This document shows positions 7,609 through 19,640 of a DNA stretch of 64,000 nucleotides, in pieces. Below the pieces are notes generated by a model. The model worked only from the letters and a program-made list of their open reading frames with translations, was not told where the DNA came from and searched no databases. Position 1 is the stretch's first letter; every line of letters begins with the position of its first letter. The position numbers and the translations under genes were made by a program. The DNA comes from Pseudomonas fluvialis (GTDB taxonomy: Bacteria > Pseudomonadota > Gammaproteobacteria > Pseudomonadales > Pseudomonadaceae), in NCBI RefSeq assembly GCF_014207935.1, contig NZ_JACHLL010000004.1:248001-312000 (forward strand), given 5' to 3'.

Positions 7609-8544
7609 ATGCCTCGTTTAGCTGTTATAGCCCTGATCCTCGGCCTGCTGGTGGGCTGTAGCGAACCGGACGATACCGTGCGTATTGGCGCCAATCGCTG
7701 GCTCGGCTATGCCCCGCTGTACCTGGCCGACGACCTCGGTTGGATGCAGCAAAGTCATCTGCGCCTGGTCGAGTACCCCCACACCACCGGCGTGCTGCGT
7801 GGTTACCGCAACGGCCTGCTGGACGCCGCCCTGCTGACCCTCGACGAAGCGCTGATTCTGCAAAGCAGTGGCCTGCCGGTGCAGATTCTGCTGGTAGCCG
7901 ATGTCTCGGCCGGGGCCGATGTGCTCTTCGCCAAAAGCTCAATCAAGCAATTGGAACAACTGCGCGGCCAGCGCATTGGTGTGGAAAAGAGCGCGCTGGG
8001 CGCCTACTTCCTCTCACGCATCCTCGATCTGGCCAAGCTCAACCGCACCGATGTAAAGGTGCTCGACATGCCGATCAACGAACATCTGGCCGCCCTGCAA
8101 AGCGGCCAGATTGATGCAGCGATCAACTTTGCCTCGGCCAGCCTGGACTTCGCCGCACTGCAGGCTTTGCCCCTGCTGGACAGCCGTGCACTGCCCAATG
8201 AAATCATCGATGTACTGGTGATCAACCCGCAGAGTGTCGATGTCGAACAGGCGGCACGCCTGCGCGCGCTGTGGTTCACCAGCCTCAAGGAATGGCAGCA
8301 GCAACGCGCCGGCCATGATCAGCGCGTGGAACGCCGGCTGGGACTGAGCCCGAACGAACTGGAGGTGACCCTGGCCGGCCTGCAGATGGGCGACGCCACC
8401 TTCAATGAGCAATTAATCAAGGATGGCGTACTGCAACAGAGCATGCAGCGCCTCAATCAGTACCTGTTCAGCCGCCAGCTGCAGGGTAAACCGGCGAATA
8501 TCCGCCAGATGCTGCCCGGCAGCTGTCAGGGGGATGCATGCTGA
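7609..8544 (+). CDS. lipoprotein solute-binding protein, NMT1/SsuA-like
   Basis: The 311-residue protein starts with a lipoprotein signal (LILGLLVGCSE, lipobox Cys near residue 17). The periplasmic binding fold of the NMT1/THI5/SsuA group follows: VRIGANRWLGYAPLYLADDLGW at the start, then a substrate-like VLRGYRNGLLDAALLTLDEA, and LRGQRIGVEKSALGAYFL. Such proteins bind small organic ligands. No ABC permease or ATPase gene lies nearby. The gene overlaps the downstream GGDEF/EAL gene by 7 bp, so it more likely serves as the ligand-sensing partner of that enzyme than as a transporter subunit. GGAG lies 8 nt upstream of the ATG. The ligand is unknown. Confidence 0.85.
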   Translation: MPRLAVIALILGLLVGCSEPDDTVRIGANRWLGYAPLYLADDLGWMQQSHLRLVEYPHTTGVLRGYRNGLLDAALLTLDEALILQSSGLPVQILLVADVSAGADVLFAKSSIKQLEQLRGQRIGVEKSALGAYFLSRILDLAKLNRTDVKVLDMPINEHLAALQSGQIDAAINFASASLDFAALQALPLLDSRALPNEIIDVLVINPQSVDVEQAARLRALWFTSLKEWQQQRAGHDQRVERRLGLSPNELEVTLAGLQMGDATFNEQLIKDGVLQQSMQRLNQYLFSRQLQGKPANIRQMLPGSCQGDAC

Positions 8545-10883
8545 CCAAACTGTCGCTGCGCCGCTCTCTGCCCCTGCTGCTCGGCCTGTTCGCCCTGCTC
8601 TTCAGCCTGTTGCTGCTGAGCATCGAACTACCCCTGCGCAGCAGCGCCGAGTTGCACAACTGGCGCCAGCACAGCGAACAGACCCTGGCGCTGCTGCAGA
8701 GCAGTCTGGCCGACCACCTGCGCCAGGGGCGCAGCGAAGAACTGCAGACCGAGTTGGCCGATTTGGGCAGCCTGGCCAATGTACGCTGGGCGGTGGTGAT
8801 CGACGCCGAGCAACGAATCATCGCCGCCACCCGCCTCGGTCTTGAGCTGACCAGCCTGACTGGCCTCAGCCACACCGACTTGGCCCGTCACAGCGCCAGC
8901 ACCAAGGCCCATTGGCTCGCCGAGGGCGGCGAACGTTTTCTCGCGCTCTATCCGCTCGACCGCCAGGGCAGTCATATGCTGCTGGTCAGCTTCGACTTTT
9001 CCGAGCAGTTGCTGCTGACCCGACACAACACCTGGCTGTTCATCGGCGAAGTCCTGCTTCTGCTGCTCACTCTCGGCCTGGTCCTCAACGCCCTCTACCA
9101 CCTGTTGGTGACCCGCCGGCTGGCCGCCATCGAGCAGGCCACCCAGCGCTTTACCCACGGAGCCCAGGACGCCCATGCCGAGATTTCCGGCAGCGACGAG
9201 ATTAGCCAGCTGGCCAGCAGCTTCAACCTGATGTTCGAGCAACTGCAGCGCCAGCAGCACAACCTGCGCGAGAGCCAGAAGCTGCTGAGCACACTGATCG
9301 ACACAGCGCCCATTGGCATGATGGTGGTCGACCACGAGCTGCGCGTGGAACAGGCCAATCCGGCCGCGGCCAAGCTATTCTCCTGCACGCCACAGGACCT
9401 GCAAGGCAACCTGCCGCAGGACCGTCTACTCGAAGGCGGCTGCTGGGAGCGCCTGATCCAGGCCCCAGCCAGCAGCAACCTGGAGTTCACCACGTTGCGC
9501 AACGGCCATGAGATTGCCGTGGAAATCTCCATGACCCCGTTCCAGCGCGAGGGCGAACGGCATTATCTGGTGCTGTTGCGCGACATCAGCGACCGCAAGC
9601 TGGCCGAACAGCGCCTGCGCTTCCTCGCCCACTTCGACCCGCTGACCCAGCTGGCCAACCGTCATCAACTGCAGCAGCGCCTGGAACAACTGCTCGCCGC
9701 CGGCAGCCGCCTGGCCCTGCTGTTCCTTGATATCGACCACTTCAAGCGCATCAACGACATCCACGGCCACGAGCTAGGCGACCGCCTGCTGATAGAAATT
9801 GCCGAGCGTCTCAAGCCCCTGATGCCCCCTCACTGCCTGTTCGGCCGCAGTGGCGGCGACGAATTCGTCTGCCTGCTCGAAGGCGCTGAGCGCGGCAGCG
9901 CCGAGACTCTCGGCGAAGCGCTTCTGGCCGCCTTCAAGGCGCCCTTCCAGGTGCGCCAATACCATTTCAACATCACTCCGAGCATCGGCCTGACCCTGCA
10001 CGGCGGCCACCCCAGCAGCGCCAGCGAACTGCTCAAGCAAGCCGACCTGGCCCTTTATGCGGCGAAGGATGGCGGGCGCAACAACATGGCGCTGTACAGC
10101 CCTCGACTGAGCGAAGCCACCGAGTTACGGCAGATGCTCGAAGCCGAATTGCGTCTGGCCATCCAGCGCGACGAGTTCGAGCTGTTCTACCAGCCTCAGG
10201 TCGACCCCACCGGCAAGCCACTGGCCATGGAAGCCTTGCTGCGCTGGCACTCGCCCAATCGCGGCCTGGTCGCGCCCAACGACTTCATTCCGGTGCTGGA
10301 AGACAGCGGGCTGATCCTCGAAACCACGCCGAAGATCGTGCGCATGGCCTGTCGCCAGGTACGCCAATGGCGCCTGGCCGGTCTCGACCTGCGCGTAGCC
10401 ATCAATCTGTCGCCACTGGATTTCAGCCAGGATGATCTGGCCGGACGTCTGCTGGCGATTCTCACCGAAGAACAGGTCAGCCCCGACTGGCTGGAGCTGG
10501 AAGTCACCGAAAGCGCCCTGCTCAGCGATGGACCGGCGGTGCGAGACAGCCTGGCACGCCTGAAGCAGGCCGGTCTGCCGCTGCTGCTGGATGACTTCGG
10601 CACCGGCTACGCCTCGCTGACCTACCTGCAGCAGTTCCACTTCGACGGCATCAAGATCGATCGGCAGTTCGTCGCCGACCTGCCGGACAGTACGCAGTCG
10701 GTCGCCCTCGTTCGAGGGATTCTGACCATGGCAGCGCAACTGGGCGTGGAAGTGATCGCCGAAGGCGTGGAAAACGAGCGGCAGGCGGCCTTCCTTCTGC
10801 TCAACGGCTGCCAGCGCCTGCAGGGCTATTACTATGGTCGCCCACAACCGGCGCTGATGGTCAACGCGGCCAGCCAGGCCTGA
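8538..10883 (+). CDS. membrane sensor with HAMP, PAS, GGDEF and EAL domains
   Basis: The 781-residue protein has a membrane helix at 10-30, a periplasmic segment to about 163, a second helix to about 188, HAMP to about 240, PAS about 250-345, GGDEF about 350-510 and EAL about 525-775. The GGDEF signature is intact ([12 protein letters not shown]). EAL residues also look intact ([39 protein letters not shown]). The enzyme could therefore make and/or degrade c-di-GMP. The 7-bp overlap with the solute-binding lipoprotein gene suggests that ligand-loaded lipoprotein contacts its periplasmic segment, as in the NspS-MbaA pair of Vibrio cholerae. Which activity dominates cannot be told from sequence. 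Confidence 0.9.
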   Translation: MLTKLSLRRSLPLLLGLFALLFSLLLLSIELPLRSSAELHNWRQHSEQTLALLQSSLADHLRQGRSEELQTELADLGSLANVRWAVVIDAEQRIIAATRLGLELTSLTGLSHTDLARHSASTKAHWLAEGGERFLALYPLDRQGSHMLLVSFDFSEQLLLTRHNTWLFIGEVLLLLLTLGLVLNALYHLLVTRRLAAIEQATQRFTHGAQDAHAEISGSDEISQLASSFNLMFEQLQRQQHNLRESQKLLSTLIDTAPIGMMVVDHELRVEQANPAAAKLFSCTPQDLQGNLPQDRLLEGGCWERLIQAPASSNLEFTTLRNGHEIAVEISMTPFQREGERHYLVLLRDISDRKLAEQRLRFLAHFDPLTQLANRHQLQQRLEQLLAAGSRLALLFLDIDHFKRINDIHGHELGDRLLIEIAERLKPLMPPHCLFGRSGGDEFVCLLEGAERGSAETLGEALLAAFKAPFQVRQYHFNITPSIGLTLHGGHPSSASELLKQADLALYAAKDGGRNNMALYSPRLSEATELRQMLEAELRLAIQRDEFELFYQPQVDPTGKPLAMEALLRWHSPNRGLVAPNDFIPVLEDSGLILETTPKIVRMACRQVRQWRLAGLDLRVAINLSPLDFSQDDLAGRLLAILTEEQVSPDWLELEVTESALLSDGPAVRDSLARLKQAGLPLLLDDFGTGYASLTYLQQFHFDGIKIDRQFVADLPDSTQSVALVRGILTMAAQLGVEVIAEGVENERQAAFLLLNGCQRLQGYYYGRPQPALMVNAASQA

Positions 10884-10951
10884 TTTGCCCGGCGCGCCGC
10901 CCTCTGCTAGTGTCGCGCCGGTTCCGACAGCCCACGAGAAGTAGTCCCCCC

Positions 10952-11191
10952 ATGGCCCGCAAGAAAGCCGCGCTCGATTTCGAGCAATCCCTGAGCGAAC
11001 TGCAAGCACTGGTTGAGCGCCTGGAAAGTGGCGAGCTGCCGCTGGAAGAGTCGCTGAGTGCTTTCGAGCAGGGCATCCGCCTGACCCGTGACTGCCAGAG
11101 CGCCCTGACCCAGGCCGAGCAGAAGGTGCAGATCCTGCTGGAGCGTGATGGCGAGCTGGAAGAAGCCCCCTTCGAGGCCGGAGACGCCTGA
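10952..11191 (+). CDS. xseB: exodeoxyribonuclease VII small subunit
   Basis: The 79-residue protein has the typical XseB helical hairpin: [26 protein letters not shown], then [22 protein letters not shown]. It pairs with XseA (not in the window) to degrade single-stranded DNA into oligonucleotides. The start at 10952 gives the usual [11 protein letters not shown] beginning; an in-frame upstream ATG would add 14 non-conserved residues. Its stop and the start of ispA overlap (TGATG), the standard Pseudomonas coupling. Confidence 0.95.
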   Translation: MARKKAALDFEQSLSELQALVERLESGELPLEESLSAFEQGIRLTRDCQSALTQAEQKVQILLERDGELEEAPFEAGDA

Positions 11192-12078
11192 TGTTCGCCG
11201 CCTACCAGCAGCGCAGCCAGCAGCGCGTCGACGCTGCCCTCGAACGCCTGTTCCAAGCCCCGGCCAGCGACCTTGAGCGCCTCTATGCGGCCATGCGCTA
11301 TAGCGTGATCAACGGCGGCAAGCGCGTGCGCCCGCTGCTGGTCTACGCCGCCTGTGACGCCCTCGGCGGCGACCTGGCGCAAGCCGATGGCGCCGCCTGC
11401 GCGGTGGAGCTGATCCACGCCTACTCGCTGGTGCATGACGACCTGCCCGCCATGGACGACGACGCCCTTCGCCGCGGTCAGCCAACCACCCATATCGCCT
11501 TCGATGAGGCCTGCGCCATCCTGGCCGGCGATGCATTGCAGAGCCTGGCCTTCGAAGTGCTCGGCAGTGATGCCGGCAATCCGGCCGATGCTGCCCTGCG
11601 CCTGCGCATGCTCGCCACCCTGAGCCGCGCGGCCGGGCCGGCCGGAATGGTTGGTGGCCAGGCCATCGACCTCGCCGCCGTCGGTATCAAGATCGACCAG
11701 CAGGCTCTCGAGCGCATGCACCGGCACAAGACCGGCGCCCTGATCGAAGCCAGCGTATTGCTTGGCGCCATGGCCAGCGGCAAGGCCAGTGCCATTCAAC
11801 TGAACACCCTGCAGCACTATGCCCAGGCCATCGGCCTGGCCTTCCAGGTGCAGGACGACATCCTCGATGTGGAAAGCGATACCGCCACACTGGGCAAAAC
11901 CCAGGGCAAGGACGAAGCCAACGACAAGCCCACCTACCCGGCCCTGCTTGGCCTCGACGCGGCCAAGGCCTATGCCCTCGAACTGCGCGACCAGGCTCTC
12001 GCCGCGCTGCACGATTTCGATGAGCGCGCCGAACCCCTGCGGCAACTGGCGGAGTTCATCGTCGCCCGTCGCAGCTGA
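11191..12078 (+). CDS. ispA: farnesyl diphosphate synthase
   Basis: The 295-residue trans-prenyltransferase has both Asp-rich motifs: VHDDLPAMDDDALRRG (first, with the four-residue insertion typical of bacterial FPP synthases) and QVQDDILDVESD (second). The GGKRVRP substrate-binding segment is near residue 43. It condenses IPP with DMAPP and then GPP to farnesyl diphosphate in the cytoplasm, feeding undecaprenyl and quinone synthesis. It is coupled to xseB. In Pseudomonas dxs normally follows; here a terminator and the convergent clpB follow instead. Confidence 0.96.
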   Translation: MFAAYQQRSQQRVDAALERLFQAPASDLERLYAAMRYSVINGGKRVRPLLVYAACDALGGDLAQADGAACAVELIHAYSLVHDDLPAMDDDALRRGQPTTHIAFDEACAILAGDALQSLAFEVLGSDAGNPADAALRLRMLATLSRAAGPAGMVGGQAIDLAAVGIKIDQQALERMHRHKTGALIEASVLLGAMASGKASAIQLNTLQHYAQAIGLAFQVQDDILDVESDTATLGKTQGKDEANDKPTYPALLGLDAAKAYALELRDQALAALHDFDERAEPLRQLAEFIVARRS

Positions 12079-12090
12079 AGCGGCAGACAC

Positions 12091-12118
12091 AAAAAAGCCC
12101 CGCAGTGCGGGGCTTTTT
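12091..12118. terminator. terminator between ispA and clpB
   Basis: Stem AAGCCCCGC/GCGGGGCTT with loop AGT, flanked by A and T runs on both sides. It can serve both convergent genes. Confidence 0.9.
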
Positions 12119-12133
12119 GCTTAACGGGCGGCG

Positions 12134-14698
<2,565 letters not shown>

Positions 14699-14775
14699 GG
14701 GTTCATCCTTCCTCTAGGTAGGGCGGGCCGGAGCAACAGCACACTCCTGAACAGAAACCCGCCGGGTTGCAGTCT

Positions 14776-14803
14776 AGATGAGGACAGTTTTCAGCGATTC
14801 AAG
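14776..14803 (-). promoter_or_regulatory. sigma-32 (RpoH) heat-shock promoter of clpB
   Basis: Read on the minus strand, CTTGAA (14803-14798) and CCTCATCT (14783-14776) are 14 bp apart. This is close to the RpoH consensus CTTGAAA-N13-15-CCCCATnT. The clpB start lies about 78 bp downstream. Confidence 0.75.
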
Positions 14804-14835
14804 GCCAACAACCTTGACCGGGATCAGCCAGAGGC

Positions 14836-15588
14836 TCAGTTGGCCAGCCAGATCAGGCTGGCGAAACGCCCAGTGCGGGAGGCACGGCGGTAGGAGAAGA
14901 AACGCTGGTCGCTGACGGTGCACAAGCCGCCGCCATAAATAGCGGTGACGCCCTGAGCCGCCAGGCGGATGCGCGCCAGCTGGTAGATGTCGGCCATGAA
15001 CTTGCCGGGCTGGGCGCCCGGCACGAAAGCAGAGGTAGTCTCGGCATGCTGGGCCACAAAGGCCTCACGCACTTCGGCGCCGACTTCGAAAGCCGCCGGA
15101 CCAATGGCCGGGCCCAGCCAGACCAGCGTCTCGGCCGGATCGAACGCCAGGGCCTTGAGCGTGTTCTCCAGCACGCCACCGACCAGTCCGCGCCAGCCGG
15201 CATGGGCGGCGGCGACACGGGTACCGGCACGATCACAGAACAGCACGGGCAGACAGTCGGCCGTCATCACCAGCGCCGCGACCCCGGGCGTGGCCGTCCA
15301 GCTGGCATCTGCGGTGAGCACCTGGGCAGGTGTGGCTTCGACCACGTCAGGGCTGTGCACCTGATTCAACCAGGTCGGCCGACACCCCAGCAACGTCTGC
15401 AGCCGGGAGCGGTTCTGCGCGACCGCCTCGGCATCATCGCCAACATGGGTACCGAGATTGAGACGGTCGAACGGCGGCAGACTGACGCCGCCGGCGCGCG
15501 TGGTGACGCAACTGCGCACACGGGCCGGGGCCGGCCACTCGGGCAGCAGGCAGTCGGCCAGACTCAGCGACTCAAACGAAGGATTCAT
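14836..15588 (-). CDS. pgeF: PgeF/YfiH family protein (peptidoglycan editing factor, laccase domain)
   Basis: The 250-residue protein has the Cu-oxidase_4 (YfiH) fold. The metal-site residues are visible: CLPVLFCD and [19 protein letters not shown]. Family members are described as purine nucleoside/polyphenol-active enzymes and, in E. coli, as guarding peptidoglycan precursor composition. The order rluD-pgeF-clpB is conserved in Pseudomonas. Its start overlaps the end of rluD by 17 bp, so the pair is co-transcribed. The family is clear; the physiological substrate is less so. Confidence 0.9.
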   Translation of the reverse strand: MNPSFESLSLADCLLPEWPAPARVRSCVTTRAGGVSLPPFDRLNLGTHVGDDAEAVAQNRSRLQTLLGCRPTWLNQVHSPDVVEATPAQVLTADASWTATPGVAALVMTADCLPVLFCDRAGTRVAAAHAGWRGLVGGVLENTLKALAFDPAETLVWLGPAIGPAAFEVGAEVREAFVAQHAETTSAFVPGAQPGKFMADIYQLARIRLAAQGVTAIYGGGLCTVSDQRFFSYRRASRTGRFASLIWLAN

Positions 15589-16531
15589 GGTCCTGACGCA
15601 GCAGGGAGAGCAGCCAGACCAGATCCTCAGGCAGCGGCGATTCCCACTTCATGCGCTTGCCGGTGGTCGGATGCTTCAACTCGAGAAAACGCGCGTGCAA
15701 GGCCTGACGCGGGAACTCCTTGAGCGTTTGCACCAAGGTCGGGCTGGCCGCCGGCGGAATGCGGAAGCGCCCGGCATACACAGGGTCGCCGACCAGCGGA
15801 AAGCCGGCGTAGGTCATGTGCACACGAATCTGGTGAGTACGCCCGGTTTCCAGCTTGACCCGCACATGGGTGTGCGAGCGGAAACGCTCAAGCACACGGT
15901 AATGACTGACGGCGGGCTTACCGCCCTCGATCACCGCCATGCGCTGGCGATTGGCCGAGCTGCGGCCGATGGGGGCATCGACGGTGCCGCCGGAAGTGAC
16001 CACGCCGATCACGATGCATTCGTAGATCCGGCTGACGGTGCGGGCCTGCAACTGGGCGACCAGCTGGGTGTGCGCCTCCAGCGTCTTGGCCACGACCATC
16101 AACCCAGTGGTGTCCTTGTCCAGACGATGAACGATGCCGGCACGCGGCACATTGATGATGTCCGGGACATGGTGCAGCAGGGCGTTGAGCAGCGTGCCAT
16201 CGGCATGCCCGGCAGCCGGATGGACCACCAGTCCCGCCGGTTTGTCGATCACCAGCAGGTCATCGTCCTCGTAGACGATATTCAGCGGGATGTCCTGCGC
16301 CACCCATTCGCCCTGGGCCTCCTGCTCGGTTTCCAGCTCCAGTACCGAGCCGAAGTGCACCACATCGCGCGGGCGCAGCACGGCGCCATCGACGGTCAGG
16401 CGCCCTTCCTTGATCCAGCCGGCCAGGCGCGAACGCGAGTGTTCAGCAAAGAGTTGTGCGGCAATCTGGTCAAGGCGCTGACCGCCCATCTCGAAAGGCA
16501 CTTCGGCACGCAGTTGGATAATCTCGGACAT
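15572..16531 (-). CDS. rluD: 23S rRNA pseudouridine(1911/1915/1917) synthase
   Basis: The 319-residue protein has an N-terminal S4 RNA-binding domain ([26 protein letters not shown] at 20-45) and a RluA-type catalytic domain. The catalytic Asp is in [14 protein letters not shown] near residue 138. It isomerises three uridines in helix 69 of 23S rRNA. The start at 16531 ([12 protein letters not shown]) is chosen because the upstream 47 in-frame residues lack conservation and would cover the bamD promoter region. Divergent from bamD; overlaps pgeF. Confidence 0.95.
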   Translation of the reverse strand: MSEIIQLRAEVPFEMGGQRLDQIAAQLFAEHSRSRLAGWIKEGRLTVDGAVLRPRDVVHFGSVLELETEQEAQGEWVAQDIPLNIVYEDDDLLVIDKPAGLVVHPAAGHADGTLLNALLHHVPDIINVPRAGIVHRLDKDTTGLMVVAKTLEAHTQLVAQLQARTVSRIYECIVIGVVTSGGTVDAPIGRSSANRQRMAVIEGGKPAVSHYRVLERFRSHTHVRVKLETGRTHQIRVHMTYAGFPLVGDPVYAGRFRIPPAASPTLVQTLKEFPRQALHARFLELKHPTTGKRMKWESPLPEDLVWLLSLLRQDHESFV

Positions 16532-16557
16532 GGGCACATCTGGGCGAGGCACGGCTT

Positions 16558-16587
16558 TTGGAAACCGCCGTGCGCTGTGGTTAAATA
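16558..16587 (+). promoter_or_regulatory. putative sigma-70 promoter of bamD
   Basis: TTGGAA at 16558-16563 and TAAATA at 16582-16587 with an 18-bp spacer, about 90 bp before the bamD ATG, in the rluD/bamD divergent region. Both boxes are imperfect. Confidence 0.45.
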
Positions 16588-16678
16588 CGGCGTCTTTGTC
16601 CCCGGGAAACCTGGGGCGCTCATCATAACAGGACGACGGCCCCCTAGACAGCCGGCCGTCACAGGGATGCAAGCCGCT

Positions 16679-17707
16679 ATGTCAGTGAAACACCTGCTGC
16701 TGATCGCCTTCTTGGCACTTACCGCTGCCTGTTCCTCGAACGAGGTGGTCGACGAGAACCTCAGTGAGTCGCAGCTCTATCAGCAGGCCCAGGAAGATCT
16801 GGACAACAAGACCTATTCCAGCGCCATTGCCAAGCTCAAGGCCTTGGAATCGCGTTACCCGTTTGGTCGTTATGCCGAACAGGCACAGCTGGAACTGATC
16901 TACGCCTACTACAAGAACATCGAGCCGGAAGCCGCCAAGTCGGCCGCCGAGCGCTTCATCCGCCTGCACCCGCAGCATGCCAACGTCGACTACGCCTATT
17001 ACCTGAAAGGCCTGGCCTCCTTCGACCAGGATCGCGGCCTGCTGGCGCGCTTCCTGCCGCTGGACATGACCAAGCGCGACCCGGGCGCCGCCCGTGACTC
17101 GTTCAACGAGTTCGCCCAGCTGACCAGCCGCTTCCCCAACAGCCGCTACGCCCCGGACGCCAAGGCCCGCATGGTCTATCTGCGCAACCTGCTGGCCGCC
17201 TATGAAGTGCACGCAGGCAACTACTACCTCAAGCGCCAGGCCTATGTCGCCGCCGCCAACCGCGGCCGCTACGTGGTGGAAAACTTCCAGGAAACCCCGG
17301 CCGTTGGCGATGGCCTGGCCATCATGACCGAGGCTTACCAGCGTCTGCACCTGGAGGATCTGGCGGCGACCAGCCTGGAAACCCTGAAGCAGAACTACCC
17401 GGATCACCCGAGTCTGGTCGATGGCGCATTCGTGCCACGCGAGGAAGAAGCCGACAACCGTTCGTGGCTGGCTACCGCCACGCTCGGCCTGATCGATACC
17501 GAAGCGCCGCTGCCGCCGGGCCAGACCCGCGCCAGCCAGGATGTGATCAAGCAGTATGAAGATGCTGTCGAAGCCATTCCTGAGGAACTTCAACCGGAAA
17601 ACCAGGACGACAGCGGCGAAGCACAGGAAGACCTCGGCGCCGAAGCCGAAGGCAACAACGACGATCGCTCCTGGTTCAGCTACATGACCTTCGGTCTGTT
17701 CGACTGA
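16679..17707 (+). CDS. bamD: outer membrane assembly lipoprotein BamD
   Basis: The 342-residue lipoprotein has signal [20 protein letters not shown] with lipobox Cys near residue 18. TPR-like helical repeats follow: [39 protein letters not shown], and [23 protein letters not shown]. BamD is the essential partner of BamA for inserting beta-barrel proteins into the outer membrane. The start is set at 16679; an ATG four codons upstream is possible. The C-terminal 80 residues are an acidic extension usual in pseudomonads. Formerly called ComL. Confidence 0.95.
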   Translation: MSVKHLLLIAFLALTAACSSNEVVDENLSESQLYQQAQEDLDNKTYSSAIAKLKALESRYPFGRYAEQAQLELIYAYYKNIEPEAAKSAAERFIRLHPQHANVDYAYYLKGLASFDQDRGLLARFLPLDMTKRDPGAARDSFNEFAQLTSRFPNSRYAPDAKARMVYLRNLLAAYEVHAGNYYLKRQAYVAAANRGRYVVENFQETPAVGDGLAIMTEAYQRLHLEDLAATSLETLKQNYPDHPSLVDGAFVPREEEADNRSWLATATLGLIDTEAPLPPGQTRASQDVIKQYEDAVEAIPEELQPENQDDSGEAQEDLGAEAEGNNDDRSWFSYMTFGLFD

Positions 17708-17723
17708 TTACGAAGTAACACAG

Positions 17724-17750
17724 AAAAAGGAGGCTTCGGCCTCCTTTTTT
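17724..17750 (+). terminator. terminator after bamD
   Basis: Stem AGGAGGC/GCCTCCT with a short TTCG loop, then six T. It lies 17 bp after the bamD stop. Confidence 0.9.
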
Positions 17751-17831
17751 GTTGTCCTCGTGACCGGCCACTGGGCTCTCTCCAAGCGCTTCGCTACACT
17801 GCGGCTTCGACTCCAAATATGACGAACCGCC

Positions 17832-18056
17832 ATGCTGCGACTGCTTTTCTGGATAGCCCTGATTGCGATGGCCTACTGGCTGTGGCGTCGTTTCAAGCAA
17901 CCCGCCACCCGAACGGAAACAGCGGCCGAACCTGAAACGACGCCCATGGTGCGCTGCGCCCATTGCGGCGTGCATCTACCCAAGGACAGCGCCCTGACGG
18001 CAGGCGAGCAGTGGTATTGCAGCCCGGAGCACCAGCGCCTGGCCAAGCATGACTGA
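17832..18056 (+). CDS. small PP0621-like membrane-anchored zinc-ribbon-like protein
   Basis: The 74-residue protein has one N-terminal membrane helix (LLFWIALIAMAYWLW). A linker and a Cys motif follow: CAHCGVHLP with a later YCSPEHQRLAKH, which could bind one zinc. This type of protein occurs just upstream of pilS in pseudomonads. Its stop lies 8 bp inside pilS, which suggests translational coupling and a link to pilus regulation. The function is unknown. Confidence 0.8.
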   Translation: MLRLLFWIALIAMAYWLWRRFKQPATRTETAAEPETTPMVRCAHCGVHLPKDSALTAGEQWYCSPEHQRLAKHD

Positions 18057-19638
18057 GCTCAGCGGTATCGAGGGTAGCCAGAGCCTGCGCATTCTCCGGC
18101 TCTACCATGCCTACCGCATCATCGTCGGCCTGGTCCTCGCTGTGCTGGTTTCGCTCAGCCTGCACGATCAGCTGCTCGATCTGGCCAACGGCTCACTGTT
18201 CGAAATCGGCTGCTGGGTCTACCTGATCTTCAATGCCGGCGCCGCCCTGCTGGTGCGACAGCCTGACCGCCTGGCGCAAACCTTTGCCCTGGCTCTGAGC
18301 GACATCGCCTTGCTGGCGACGCTGTTCTATGCCGCCGGCGGCGCTCCCAGCGGCATCGGCAACCTGCTGATTGTCGCAGTGGCAATTGCCAACTTCATGC
18401 TTCGTGGTCGCATAGGCCTGGTGCTCGCAGCCTTTGCCGCCTCGGCTCTGATCTATCTGACGTTCTATCTGAGCCTCAGCCGCCCCGCCGCCGCGGGCCA
18501 GTTCGTCCAGGTCGGCGCCCTCGGCGCACTGTGTTTTGCCGCCGCCCTGTTCGTCCAGGCGCTGAGCAAGAAGCTGCGCCAAAGCGAACGCCTGGCCGCT
18601 GAGCGCGCCGCCGAGGTCGCCAGCCTGGAGGCAATCAACGCCCAGATCCTCGAACGCATGCGCACCGGCATCCTGGTCATGGATGCCAATCATCAGGTCC
18701 TGCAGGCCAACCAGAGTGCACTCGGTCTGCTCGGCAAGTCGCAGCTGATCGGTCGTCGCCTTGATCTGCTAACCCCCGAACTGGTGCAGCGCCTGCAACA
18801 CTGGCAAGGCAACCCGACTCTGCGCCCCGACAGCCTGCAGGCCGCGACGGATGGCCCAGTGCTGCAACCGAGCTTCGTCAACCTGCATGACGGAGGCCAG
18901 CAAAACACCCTGATTTTTCTGGAGGACATCTCACCCATCGTGCAGCAGGCCCAGCAGTTAAAGCTGGCCTCACTTGGTCGCCTGACCGCCGGCATTGCCC
19001 ACGAGATACGCAACCCACTCGGCGCCATCAGCCACGCCGCGCAACTGCTGCAGGAATCCGATGAGCTACCGGAGGCCGACAAGCGCCTGGCACAGATAAT
19101 CCAGGACCAGTCGCGACGGATGAACCTGATCATCGAAAACGTCCTGCAGCTGTCGCGGCGGCGCCAGGCCGAGCCGCAACTGCTTGACCTCAAGTACTGG
19201 CTGCACCGTTTCGCCAGTGAGTTCCGCCAGTCCGCCCGCGACAACCAGCAGCTGCATATTCATGCCGATGGCGGCAGCCTGCAAACCCGTATGGATCCGC
19301 ACCAGCTGACCCAGGTGTTGGGCAACCTGGTGCAGAACGGCCTGCGTTACAGTGCGCAGAAGAATCGTAACGGTCAGGTATGGATGAAGCTGTTCCGCGA
19401 TACGGAAAGCGACCTGCCGGTACTCGAGGTGCTCGACGACGGCCCGGGCGTACCCGCCGAGCAGGAACAGCATATCTTCGAGCCGTTCTATACCACCGAG
19501 AACAAAGGCACCGGCCTGGGCCTGTATATTTCCCGTGAACTGTGCGAAAGCAACCAGGCACGCCTCGACTACAAACCTCGCGAAAGCGGCGGCAGCTGCT
19601 TCCGCATCACCTTCGCCCACCCGCGCAGACTGAGCTGA
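18049..19638 (+). CDS. pilS: sensor histidine kinase PilS
   Basis: The 529-residue protein has six N-terminal membrane helices (about 25-175) and a cytoplasmic PAS region (about 195-300). The HisKA segment IAHEIRNPLGAISHA carries phospho-acceptor His318. The HATPase domain includes NLVQNGLRYS, DDGPGVP and GTGLGLYISREL. PilS senses PilA levels in the inner membrane and controls PilR phosphorylation, and so sigma-54-dependent pilA transcription. It is followed within 2 bp by pilR, the cognate regulator. Confidence 0.97.
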   Translation: MTELSGIEGSQSLRILRLYHAYRIIVGLVLAVLVSLSLHDQLLDLANGSLFEIGCWVYLIFNAGAALLVRQPDRLAQTFALALSDIALLATLFYAAGGAPSGIGNLLIVAVAIANFMLRGRIGLVLAAFAASALIYLTFYLSLSRPAAAGQFVQVGALGALCFAAALFVQALSKKLRQSERLAAERAAEVASLEAINAQILERMRTGILVMDANHQVLQANQSALGLLGKSQLIGRRLDLLTPELVQRLQHWQGNPTLRPDSLQAATDGPVLQPSFVNLHDGGQQNTLIFLEDISPIVQQAQQLKLASLGRLTAGIAHEIRNPLGAISHAAQLLQESDELPEADKRLAQIIQDQSRRMNLIIENVLQLSRRRQAEPQLLDLKYWLHRFASEFRQSARDNQQLHIHADGGSLQTRMDPHQLTQVLGNLVQNGLRYSAQKNRNGQVWMKLFRDTESDLPVLEVLDDGPGVPAEQEQHIFEPFYTTENKGTGLGLYISRELCESNQARLDYKPRESGGSCFRITFAHPRRLS

Positions 19639-19640
19639 AC

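Noticed and set aside
15458-16678. Long plus-strand open frame extending the bamD frame upstream by about 400 codons
   Set aside because: It runs antisense through rluD and part of pgeF and lacks conserved features; the BamD signal peptide at 16679 marks the real start.
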